Positions 54,491 through 64,000 of a stretch of DNA of 64,000 nt are shown piece after piece. The DNA is taken from positions 124,001-188,000 of the forward strand of contig CAOLHI010000392.1 of assembly GCA_948474755.1 (NCBI GenBank), read 5' to 3'. Each line of letters opens with the position of its first letter. Position 1 is the stretch's first letter. The DNA comes from Ctenosaura bakeri (lineage: Eukaryota > Chordata > Lepidosauria > Squamata > Iguanidae). Position numbers and translations under genes: made by a program. The notes below the pieces were generated by a model. That model saw only the letters and a list, made by a program, of their open reading frames with translations. It was not told the DNA's origin and did no database searches.

Positions 54491-55316
54491 TGACATTATC
54501 TGTAAATTATTTTGTGAGAGTAATGAGGGTATATTAATATTCCCTCCCCCTCCTCCTTTTTAAAAAGCAGTGGTTGGTAATGTCTTTAATTTTTTTTTCA
54601 TGTAACGATTAGCATTCAAACATTTCTCGGTTACTTTTGGGAGGCTAAGAAAAGCTTTCTTTGTGTATTTGAAGGAAAACTTTAGACAATTTTCATACTA
54701 TTTACATTCTTTTTAAAAAAGAAAGGAACCAGAAACTAGTTGGTAACCTAATAATCATCTGAACAAGTTACTAAAATGATAGCGAAGATGACAGTAATAT
54801 GTTACTTTGCAATGAATTATGTAACAAAAAGTTACCAAAGAAACCATATCACCAAGTGAAATCATGCGTTCAGGGAATTGTAATGTCAGCAAACCCACTC
54901 CCATTGCTAAAATCTCCACCAGTTATGCTCATCACCATCTGTATATTTTGTGGTTGGGTGATGAAGGTACTGTACATGTGCGTATAAGCTATGAGTAAGG
55001 CAATACTTTTATGCTGAGGATATTGCTACATTTGCTAAATTATGCTAAGTATTCCATAAAACTAATTAAGTTCCCTTTATACATATGGAGCACTTTGAAA
55101 CAAAGTGTTTTGTTTTGATTTTGTTTTCTTTAAAGTAGGCCAGAACACTGATGTTTTAAAATAAAACAAAATAATTCCAGTCTACCTGGCTGAACTGCTC
55201 AATTTTTTACAACAAAAATCTTTGTTCAAGGGGAGAGCTTAAGCGTAAAAAGGGAAAAACCAAACTTTTGTGTAAAGTATTACATGGAAAACATGTTTAA
55301 AGAGTTGTAATCAATG
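54491..55316. other. AT-rich stretch with nothing recognised
   Basis: No domain-bearing open frame or repeat boundary seen before the CR1 fragment that begins near 55317. Confidence 0.4.
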
Positions 55317-55529
55317 GCTGTGCTTCAAACTGGAAGGAGGTCTCAAGTGGAGTGACTCCCCAATCCTAGGGCCATTACTCTTCAACATTTTTATGAATGA
55401 CTTAGATGACAGTGGGGGGGGGGATCCTTATCAAGTTTGCAGATGGCTAACACATTGGGCTATAGGAACAAGATTTGAAAAGACGTAGATAAATGAGGAA
55501 ACTGGGCAGAAATTAATAAAATGAAAGAG
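55317..55529 (+). mobile_element. Old CR1 LINE fragment, left part (interrupted)
   Basis: Plus-strand RT remnants: LQTGRRSQVE-type text, then FATIFMNDLDDS-type text, GILIKFADG (the FADD box region) and AEINKMK at the break. It continues at 60709 with NRD/N-K-x-x-xLHLG-type text, so both parts are one old copy split by the element at 55530-60708. Heavily mutated. Confidence 0.75.
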
Positions 55530-56359
55530 CAGAGCTTTCCAAACTTTTCCTGTTGGTGACACAGTTTTTGGACATGCATCATTTCGTGACAGAGTAATTC
55601 AGTTTTACTAGCAAACTAAAGGTTTAAAAGTGGGAAAGGCAGCCCCCACACCTGATCCTGGCTTGCTGGTGTTGCCCTCACTGGGGAAAGACCCCATTGA
55701 GGGCAGCAGCAGGAAAGGCAGCCTCCCTATGTTACCCCATAATGTAAGTGCCACAAGAACCACCCTGCAATGCCAAATACCTCCTTGAAAAAGTGTGGAA
55801 TTAATTAGCTCAATTAATTCTGCGAGAGGGGGGCAACTTAGCGACATCTTTCCTACCAGTGTTTAGGGGCACACTCAGGAAACCAATGGCCAGAGATTCA
55901 GAAGTAAGCTAAAAATGCGTTTTATTGAGGAGAATTGACTCATGCATGCACACAAGATACACACAATCACACATTCACATTGGGGGGATTTATAATTACC
56001 AGTCTAGAAGAGTAGTGAAGAACAGAAATGTATTTTGGCTTAGGGAGGATCTAAGAACAGTTCTTATTCAGGAGCCAGATGGACAGAGTGATGGGTAGAC
56101 CTTTGAGAGACTGCACTGGGCATCCTGAAATCAGGGGTACATATACTCTGAAAATAGCATATGGTAGTGAAGGTTCCAGATGCAAAACAAAGGGAATCAT
56201 AGAATCATAGAGTTGGAAGAGACCCCAGGGGCCATCCAGTCCAACCACTTGCTATGCAGGAACACACATCAAAGCATTCCCAACAGATGGCCATCCAGCC
56301 TCTGCTTAAAAACCTCCAAAGAAGGAGACTCTACCACACTCTTCCAGACCCTTCACCAT

Positions 56360-57904
56360 TTTGGTTGCTCTCCTCTGGACATGTTCCATCTTTTTGATAT
56401 CCTTCTTGGACTGAGGTGCCCAGAACTGGACACAGTATTCCAAATGAGGCCTAACAATGCAGAATTGAGTGGTACCATTACCTCCCTTGATCTAGACACT
56501 GTACTCCTATTGATGCAATCAAGAATCATGTAGGCTTTCTTGGCTGCCACATCACACCGCTGACTCATGTTCAGCTTGTGATCTACCAAGACTCCTAGAT
56601 CTCTTTCACACCTACTGGTATCCAACTACGCATCCTGCATCCTATATTTGTGGATTTCATTTTTTCTGCCTAAGTGTAGGACCTTACATTTCTCTCTGTT
56701 GAAATTCATTTTGTTAGCTTTGGTCCAGCTCTCCAATCTGTCAAGGTCGTTTTGAAATTTGATCCTGTCCTCTGGGGTATTAGCAACCCCTCCCAATTTG
56801 GTGTCATCTGCAGATTTGATCAGCATGCCCTCTACTCCTTCATCCAAGTCATTGATGAAGATGTTGAATAGCACTGGGCCCAGGACAGAACCCTTTGGCA
56901 TCCCACTAGTCACTTCTCTCCAGGATGAAAAGCAGCCATTGGTGAGCACCCTTTGGGTTTGTTTGGTCAACCAATTACAAATCCACCTAACAGTAGACCT
57001 GTCCAGCCTGCATTTTACTAGTTTCTTTGTAAGAATGTCATGGGGAACTTTGTCAAAGACTTTACTGAAGTCAAGATATGCTACATCTACAGCATTCCCT
57101 TCATCTATCAAGCTTGTAACCCTACAATAAAAAGAGATAAGATTGGTCTGGCATGACTTATTTCTGAGAAATCTATGTTGACTTTTAGTGATTACAGCAT
57201 TGCTTTCTAAATAATTACAAACTGACTTTTAATTATCTGCTCTAGGATCTTTCCTGATATTGATGTCAGGCTGACTGGGCAATAATTATTTGGGTCCTCT
57301 TTTTTCACCTTCTTGAAGATGGGGATTACATTTGCCCTCCTCCAGTCTTCTGGGACTTCTCCTGTTCTCCAAGAGTTCTCAAAGATTATTGTGATTGGTT
57401 CAGAAATGACTTCTGCCAGTTCTTTTAATATCCTTGGATTTAATTCATCTGGCCCTGGAGACTTGAAATCATCTAGTTTAGCCAGATATTCCTGTACTAC
57501 TTCTCTACTTATTCTGTGCTGCATTTCCCCCACTTCCTCACCTGCTCCTTACCCCCCTCCCCAGGTTGAGTACTTCTATCCTTTTGGGAGAAAACTGAGG
57601 CAAAGGAGGTGTTAAGTAGTTCTGACTTCTCTCTTCCCCCCGTTAGTAATTGGCCATCTTCTCTACACAGTGACCCTATCATTTCCTGGTTTTTCCCTTT
57701 ACTGCAGACATATCTGAAAAAGCCCTTTTTATTGTTTTTGATGTCTTTGGCAAGCCTGACTTCATTCTGCACTTTAGCTTTTCTGGCCTTCTCCCTACAT
57801 ATCCTGGCTATTTGCTTGAATTCCTCTTTGGTGGTTTCACCATCCTTCCATTTTCTGTACATGTTTCTTTTAACACTTAGCTCAGCTGAGAGTTCTTTTG
57901 TCAA
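56360..57904 (-). pseudogene. CR1 ORF2 reverse transcriptase domain remnant
   Basis: Blocks in order: thumb-side linker [20 protein letters not shown] (57509-57904), then FKSPGPDELNPRILKELAE and YCPVSLTSISGKILEQIIK (57207-57533), then DFSKVFDKVPHDIL, GSVLGPVLFNIFINDLD and KSADDTKLGG (56626-57111; FADD expected), and LNMSQRCDVAAKKAYMIL (56353-56625). The ADD pair is kept, but the phenylalanine before it is serine. Frameshifts near 57530, 57150 and 56625 break the frame. Confidence 0.85.
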
Positions 57905-58966
57905 TCATTCCGGTTTCTTTAGACACTTGCCATTTTTTCTCCTTATTGGCACAGTTTTTAATTGTACCTTCAGGATCTCACTTTTAAGAAACTCCCATCC
58001 AACCTGAACTCCTTTCTCTTTTAGTATTCTTGACTACAGGATTTCAGCAAGTAACTCCCTAAGCTTACAGAAATCAGCTTTCTTAAAGTTTAGGATGCTT
58101 GTCTGGCTACACTCGGCTTCTCCTTCCCACTGAATGACAAACTCCAAAAGAGCATGGTCACTCCCTGCTAAGGATCCCACCACCTCCACTTCATCAACAA
58201 GATCATCCCTGTTGGTCAGGATTAGATCTAAAATAGCCGATCCCTTTGTCGCCTCTTTCACCTTCTAGACCATGTAATTGTCTGCAAGGCAAGTGACGAA
58301 CTTGTTGGACCTTGCAGTCTTGGCAGAGTTTGACTGCCAACAAATATCAGGGTAATTGAAACCTCCCATTACTACTGCATCTCTCCTTTTTGAATGTGTG
58401 GTCATCTGCTCCAGGAAGGCCTCATCCAAGTCCTCAGGCTGGCCCAGAGGCCTGTAGCAAACCCCCACAATCACATCCCTATTGTTTCTCACTCCCTTAA
58501 TTCTTACCCAGGTGCTCTTGACTTGGCTGTCCAGATTTAAGTCATGGATCTCTTCACAATTGAAATCATCCTTGACATATAAGGCTACTCTTCCTCCTTT
58601 CTTGTTTGCTCTGTTTCTGCAAAACAGGTTATACCCCCCTATTCCTACATTCTAATCATGAGACTCATCCCACCAGGTTTCAGTGATGCCTATTAAATCA
58701 TACTTATTTTGTTGTATTAAGAGTTCAAGTTCATCTTGCTTGTTTTGCATGCTCCGTGCATTAGTGTAGAGACATTTGAAACCATGTGTCCTTCCTGGAA
58801 GTCCTGTACTAAAGTTACTTTCCCTCCCTCTGTTGGTCTCTAGTACTACTTGGCGTGCCCTATCTATATCATTTGGGCTATTTTTTGCAGCACTCACTGA
58901 ATCCTTGCCCAGAATAACACTGTCTCCCTCCTGAGTCAAATTCAGTTTAAAGACCTCCTGATCCAT
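57900..58966 (-). pseudogene. CR1 ORF2 endonuclease domain remnant
   Basis: Blocks at 58652-58966 (FKCLYTNARSMQNKQDELE and LIGITETWWDESHD, the N and ETWW motifs of the AP-type endonuclease), 58265-58492 (VGVCYRPLGQPEDLDEAF and VVMGGFNYPDICW, where the expected GDFN motif reads GGFN) and 58034-58261 (AILDLILTNRDDL and GSDHALLEF with the SDH motif). Stops separate the blocks. The GDFN aspartate is metal-binding in this enzyme family, so its loss argues against activity. Confidence 0.8.
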
Positions 58967-60014
58967 TTAGCAAAAACGTTCCAGCCAACAGTTGTGAGGT
59001 GCAGGCAATCCCTTGCCAGAAGACCATCTTCGTGGAAATGGAGACTGTGATCCAAAAAAACGAATTGCTCCCTGTGGCACCATCTTTCTAGCCAGTTGTT
59101 TATCTCCAGTATTCTTCTTTCCCTTTGTGGGCCATGTCCTTCCACAGGGAGAAGAGACAAAATGACAACTTGCACAGGAAGGTCCTTCAGGTTTCTACCC
59201 ATAAGCTCATAATCCTTCGTGATGCGGTGAAAGAGAACCAAAGGGAGGAGATTACGGTCAGTGGGTTTGACCAGTCTCGTTAGCCTCTCCATTATGTCAT
59301 TGATTCTGGCCCCAAGGAGACAGCACACCTTGCGATTGATCCTGTCCGGGTTGCAAATAGTCAGCTCCGTTCCTCTCAGCAAGGAGTCCTCAACCACTAG
59401 AACTTGTGTCCTCTGAGGCTTGTCCAGGGTTACTCAACGAGCAGATTCTCTCACAGCCACCTGAACCTTCTGTTCATGCTGAGACTGTTGGTGCTGCTGT
59501 TGTTGGATTTCATTCTGCTGGTATCGGGGTTCCTGTTGCTGATGTTGGATTTCCTCTCAGTGACATTCCATTACCTCTTCCTGTTGTTCCACTCCACCAT
59601 TAATAAGATTGAGAACTTGGAAGCGATTCTGTAGCTCAAGAGTCTCCATTTGGCAGCTTGCCTTTCTATCCTGTGTGTCACATTCATCCAAGTGTCCATC
59701 TCCTGGTTTTGTAAACCAACTTCCTTGTCCGCTAGCTCCTCCATGCACTCCATCTTCAAAAAGGTCCTCTCAGCCCTATCCAAAAACTCCTCTCCCTCCC
59801 TAATAATGTGAAGATTTGAAATGCGTGCCACCAGTTGTTGAACCTTCTCCTCCAAGAGGGCAACCAGCTCGCATTTGCTGCAGGTGTACCCAACGATGTC
59901 TTGCGGCAGGAAAAGAAACATGCCATAGCTGTGGCAGGTGACTGCAGCAGCTCCCTCACCCTCCATATTTGATAGTCTAGATAGTTGAATTGGAAAAGGT
60001 AAAACTGCCTTCAA
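58942..60014 (-). pseudogene. CR1 ORF1 remnant (zinc-knuckle-like start, coiled coil, SGNH esterase-like end)
   Basis: Two readable blocks lie in one order. The first (59571-60014) has CHSYGMFLFLPQD and GYTCSKCELVALLEEKVQQL, the Cys-rich start and coiled-coil typical of reptile CR1 ORF1. A Q/H-rich linker with at least two stops follows (near 59550 and 59430). The second (58942-59397) is the esterase-like domain: VEDSLLRGTE in place of the usual VGDSLLRGTE, then VVILSLLPVEGHGPQRERR and DGLLARDCLHLT with the DxxH pair. The Gly to Glu change next to the catalytic Ser and the stops indicate loss of function. Confidence 0.8.
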
Positions 60015-60708
60015 AGTCCCATGGTAAAACCTATGTCAACACCCCCGTTTGCCAAGTTCTTATTGTCAAACTATCAAGAGAGAGGGTGCAATTCTATACC
60101 TGTTGTGGACAATGGGTATTTTGCCTGTTGATGGGCTTAGTGCTTGATTGACAAAGACATGATAGATGTTGTAATAGCTGTCTATTATGGATGCTGTGAG
60201 GAAGGAATCCAGGTGTACAAGGGATGGATATCTGTCAATCAGTGTCCTGGTGGGCTTCTCACAGTTGAATTCCCTGGAAAAGTCCAGCTTCTATTTAAGC
60301 CTATTATCCACAGGAATGGTGTATATTTGCCTGACAAATGACTCAGTCTTACCTGGAGGAAGTTTCAAGTTGACTTATCCTTCTCACGTTTACAGTCAAA
60401 TGCCTTCCCTCGCTCGGTTTGACCTCTCCGTCACCTTTCAGACCTGATTTTGATATCAGAGCCAATTAATACAGTTGCTGATCCAATATTGTTCCAATTA
60501 GGTATGGTGTCCATCCAAACCATACTAATATCAGGGAAACTCAAAGCGGGGCCTTACACCTACCTGATCCTGGCTCACTGCTGTGGTGATGGCAGCAACA
60601 GAGGGAGAGGCTCAGATGGGGGGGTCTTTCTCATCTCAGGGAGGCAACACACCTACACACTTCAGGTGACACACTAATATGTTGCGACACACTGTTTGGA
60701 AAGCCTTG

Positions 60709-61160
60709 CAATAGAGACAAATGAAAAGTTTTACATTTAGGCCAAAAAACCCCCAAATGTGCAGGTATAGGATGAGGGATACATGGCTCAGCAGTACTAC
60801 ATGCAAAAAGAACCTTGGGGTTATTTTTTATTTCCTAAACTGAACATGAGCCATCGGTGTGATGCTGCAGCAAAAAGAGTGAATGCTATTTTAGTCTACA
60901 TTAATAGAAGCATAGTTTCCAAGTCAAGGAAAGTAATAGTCTCATTATATTCTGTGCTGTCAAGCCTCATTTGAGTACTGCATTCAGTTTTGGTGCCTCA
61001 TTTTGAGAAGCATACAGACAAGTTGGAGTAGGTTTAGAGAAGGGGAAGGAAGATGACAAGAGGTAAGGAGAACAAAACATATGAGGAGAAGTTGAAGGAG
61101 CTGGGCATGTTCAGCCTGGTGAAGAGAAGACTGAAGGGTGACATGATTGCCCTCTGATCT
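60709..61160 (+). mobile_element. Old CR1 LINE fragment, right part
   Basis: Continues the copy broken at 55529: EKFYI-type LHLG region, then LNMSHRCDAAAKRVNAILVY and INRSIVSKSRKVIVSLYSVL, then the KLEYC-type and LKELGMF-type 3' coding text (GGAGCTGGGCATGTTCAGCC). It ends without the typical CR1 3' repeat near 61160. More mutated than the minus-strand CR1 nested within it. Confidence 0.8.
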
Positions 61161-62613
61161 TAATTTATCTTAATCTTCTTAATTTCTTTCAGTTTCTCAC
61201 TTTCTTAATCTTATTAATTTCTTACTTAGACAGAACTGCTATTGCTATGATAGCATCCAGAGCTCATTCTGTACATTCCAGAATCCATATAAGTTATAGT
61301 TTGGGTTGCTTCTGTTGAGTATCTATCTATATATACATGCAGTTTTTAGCCTGTGCAGCCCAATTCCAAGTTTACCTTCAGATATGTTATGGCTCAGGAT
61401 GGTAGTATTTCCTTTTGTGAGACAAAGGCTGTATTTGTTGGCCAAACATCCTTTAATTATATATTTAGCAAACACTTTGTACTAATGTCTAAAAAGAGCA
61501 ACATTAGAACATACCTTTGACTTAAATACACTTTCAAGATTTCTGATATATTCCCAGAGTACACTTAAATGTTTTTCATTATGTAACACTAACCTCGTAG
61601 GGGGGAGGATAAAACTTTTTTTAAAAAAAGTTGTGTATTTATTTGAATCTGGACATGATCCATGTATTTCAGAGCTCGTCAACCAGAACTCAGTATGGAA
61701 TTTCCCCCCCTAGCCATTTCACAACAAATTTGGAAAGCTTTTAGCTACTGCTAAAAATCAGACATAGTTATTTTATCTGGTATACTTTGAATAGCCTTCA
61801 TATTTTTATGAACTCTCATCCATATTAATGAATTCAATAGTGTTCTGTGATGAACAGAATACCAGTGTCAGCCTGAACCACAATCCTTTGTTCCTAACTA
61901 CAAAGTTTTACTTGCTCTCTCCAGCTGTGGGCTGTAGTTCAAACTGATGTCAAATCTAGCTTTCTCTCCTTGACATTTGTAAACTGCATGGATGACAGTC
62001 TGGAATGAGAATAAACATGCCTCTTCCCTCTTTGCTGGCCCAAGACCTTTTTACAATTGTCTGCAGTAAAGAATTTCAGATTTTATATTGTGTGTAAATT
62101 CTTTTAAGGAAGATAATAACTGGCAACCAAAAATGCCATCATTCAAGATACAGTCAGACTTCTGGGAAGTACTTAAGTACTTAACTTTACTTTATGTTGA
62201 AGTATTTCACTTTGAGCAGTCAGATGTTATTAATACTGCTAACTTTGCCATTAAACACTGGCTGCAAGCATCTTGAATTGTGCATGTTAAGGCAATAGCT
62301 CAGAGTGACTAACATTCCGAAGTCTGTGGCTGGGCTTTCAAAGTAGCTCAATAGGCTCATGAAATCATTGTAGTCTGCCTGATTTAATAATTTAGTATTT
62401 TATTTAATTGTCCTTTTTGTCAGAGTGGTTCATCCAGTTCCATAAGGTGGATCATCCAGTTTTTCAAAGTAGATGCAATTAGTTTACCTTTGATCTTCAT
62501 ATTACCACAGTTTTAGAAGACATCTCAAGAGCTATCTTATCCAGTCCCCTGTCTGTGTAGGAATCTATAGCTAAAATATTCCTGAGAAGTGGCTGTCTTC
62601 TCCTTCAGCGAGT
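61161..62613. other. AT-rich stretch with nothing recognised
   Basis: Between the CR1 fragment and a GC-rich repeat. No domain-bearing open frame, RNA gene or clear repeat boundary seen. Confidence 0.4.
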
Positions 62614-62835
62614 TGCGTAGGAATGGTGGGATGGGGGGTGCTTCACCCTGGGCGGCAATGTTTTTGGGGCATCCCAGCTTGTAGCCACGCCCCCACGCAC
62701 TGTGGCCATGCCCCACGCACCATGGTCACACCCCCACACACTGTGGCCATACCCCCTCGCCCTGTGGCCATGCCCTCAAGCACCATAGCACCATCTCTTC
62801 CCACCCCCCTCCACACACTTCAAGCTCTGCGACTG
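62614..62835 (+). repeat. GC-rich repeat, copy 2, with CCACGCCCC-type minisatellite
   Basis: Same order as 24281-24460: GGATGGGGGGTGCTTCACCC, GGGCGGCAATGTTTTTGGGG, GCTTGTAGCCACGCCC, then repeated CACTGTGGCCATGCCC-like units with a period of about 28-30 bp, ending CACACTTCAAGCTCTGCGAC. Mobile-element origin is likely but no termini are visible. Confidence 0.55.
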
Positions 62836-64000
62836 CCTTCAGCAAGGAGATTCCACCATCTTCTGAACCAGTTCATTCCTCTGTCAAGCAGCTCTTATGA
62901 TTAGAAAGTTCTTCCTAATGTTTAGTTGGCCTTTGGTAGCTACCACTATCTTGTCAGCTGGCATACATGCAAACCTGGTTGGAGTATTAGGAAGTCTATT
63001 GTCTATTTATTAACAAGCATATTTACTATATAGAGTACTTATAAATTTAAAAAGGTACCCAAGAATTATTTGACTATTGTCCTGTCTCCATAGGCTCTTT
63101 ATGCACTGTGACTGTAATGTAATTAAATTTCAGAGTAGCTTCTGGTGGAACTCCTTATATGTATATTTGACTGTCCCATGTGATCCATCTTTACTGCAGT
63201 CCTGTTCTATCTAAGAATCACAGCCCCATCACAACTGTTGCTAGTAATGAAATAATCAGCAGCTGATACATTACAAAACTGCTGTTCTGAGACAGCACGT
63301 TGGTCCATTTAGCTTAGTATTGTCTGCTCTTACTGGAACTGACTTGCCAAGTTCACAAACAGAGAGGTCATTCCAGGAATCTACTTACTTGATACTTTAA
63401 CAGGAGATGCCAAGGACTCGAATCAGAGGTCTTCTGCATTCAAAACATGTGCTTCAGCCTCCTCCATTAACAATTGTTCTTCTGGTTCTGCCTTTTTACC
63501 AGCCGATTGGATTATTCAAAGAACATTTCCCTGCTCCAGATTAGGGATCATAAATACATTATGGCACTAGTTGTCCTCTAAGATCTAATCTCTCCAGGCT
63601 CAGAAGCCTGAAGCTTCCTAAGGATGAACATACTACCATTTGGACAAATGTGAGGTATACATTTTTCCTAACAAGGTATCAGCCTAGACAATTTCAATGT
63701 GGCATACTTTCCCATGAGCTCACTATAGCCCAAGCTGAGCTGAAATTCATTTTGGAGAAACATTATCATGCTTTGTGTCTGTATATACGTAGGAATTTGC
63801 CAAGGCCAGTGAGTTCGTGTTCCTGTTAGTGGATGATCTAAGCACTTCATGGAAGGATGAATTGCATGCTGATCAATAGTAGAAGGTCAGAGACCATGAT
63901 CCTGAAGGAGCAAGTCTCTCTATGTAATCGGGGCTTTAGTCATCAATTTCCAAGAAATAGCTCTCAGTATGGCATAACTGTGCAAGCTGTTCCAGGCCGT
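62836..64000. other. Stretch with nothing recognised to the right edge
   Basis: AT-rich, no exon-like frame and no repeat I can name. Confidence 0.4.

Larger units (their letters stand above)
56195..60040 (-). mobile_element. Nearly full-length CR1 LINE, broken ORF1 and ORF2
   Basis: About 3.8 kb. The 3' end at 56195 shows the CR1 terminal ATTCTATGATTCTATGATT repeat in reverse. Going 5' to 3' on the minus strand: ORF1 (about 60014-58968), ORF2 endonuclease (about 58966-57900) and reverse transcriptase (about 57900-56360). Frameshifts and stops in both ORFs, plus changes at catalytic sites, mean it cannot move on its own. Motif spelling is much better preserved than in the older plus-strand CR1 it lies within. 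The 5' limit is approximate, and CR1 elements do not make clear target duplications. Confidence 0.9.
55530..60708. mobile_element. hAT-type DNA element carrying a later CR1 insertion
   Basis: Left end CAGAGCTTTCCAAACTTTTC and right end AACACTGTTTGG-type text (ACTGTTTGGAAAGCCTTG) are inverse, of the CARGGCTTTCCAAAC hAT type. Subterminal GTGACACA on both sides is also inverse. Both halves share CCTGATCCTGGC...TGCTG text. The right flank CAATAGAG and left flank ATGAAAGAG can be derived from the CR1 target CAACAGAG, consistent with a partly decayed 8-bp duplication. Interior stretches 55860-56190 and 60040-60530 are not identified and may belong to yet another insert. Confidence 0.6.

Overview
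The window is vertebrate nuclear DNA, most likely from a squamate reptile, probably a lizard. Two things point there. First, it carries a multi-exon class A GPCR gene with GT-AG introns. Second, its repeats form a typical squamate mix: tRNA-derived SINEs ending in ACA-rich tails, 5S rRNA-derived SINEs, CR1, BovB/RTE, L2-like and L1 LINEs, and many short palindromic DNA transposons. The exact species cannot be read from the sequence.

The only host protein gene I can support is EDNRA, the endothelin type A receptor, on the minus strand. Six coding exons run right to left: 26735-26361 (start codon, N-terminus, TM1-2), 14519-14395 (TM3), 13407-13209 (TM4, ECL2), 7981-7829 (TM5, ICL3), 6716-6583 (TM6) and 3034-2926 (TM7, helix 8). 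They join in frame to 365 codons with consensus splice sites. The last coding exon (cytoplasmic tail) and 3' UTR are not visible and should lie left of the window. A CpG island at about 31.92-33.07 kb, 5 kb upstream of the first coding exon, is the likely promoter and noncoding exon 1.

Introns (1-31.9 kb): SINEs, a pogo/Tigger-type fragment, a decayed BovB LINE (17.3-20.5 kb, antisense to the gene), an L2-like fragment (24.6-25.5 kb) and several short palindromic elements.

Upstream flank (33-64 kb): no host gene recognised. It holds more SINEs, an LTR-like insert splitting a SINE (34.3-34.85 kb), a 608-bp GC-rich element with hairpins (40.245-40.852 kb), a complete Tigger-type element (42.8-43.2 kb), L1 and L2-like fragments, and a three-layer nest at 55.3-61.2 kb: an old CR1 (+) interrupted by a hAT-type element that itself contains a nearly full-length but broken CR1 (-).

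The most distinctive noncoding signal is a palindromic MITE family (seven bounded copies plus one partial) with ends near GGCCATTTCCACAC and apparent 3-bp target duplications. The GC-rich 608-bp element at 40.2 kb has related ends (GGCCCTTTTCGCA) and a TGT/TGT duplication, suggesting a shared transposase source. No new gene system, CRISPR array or functional RNA gene was found.
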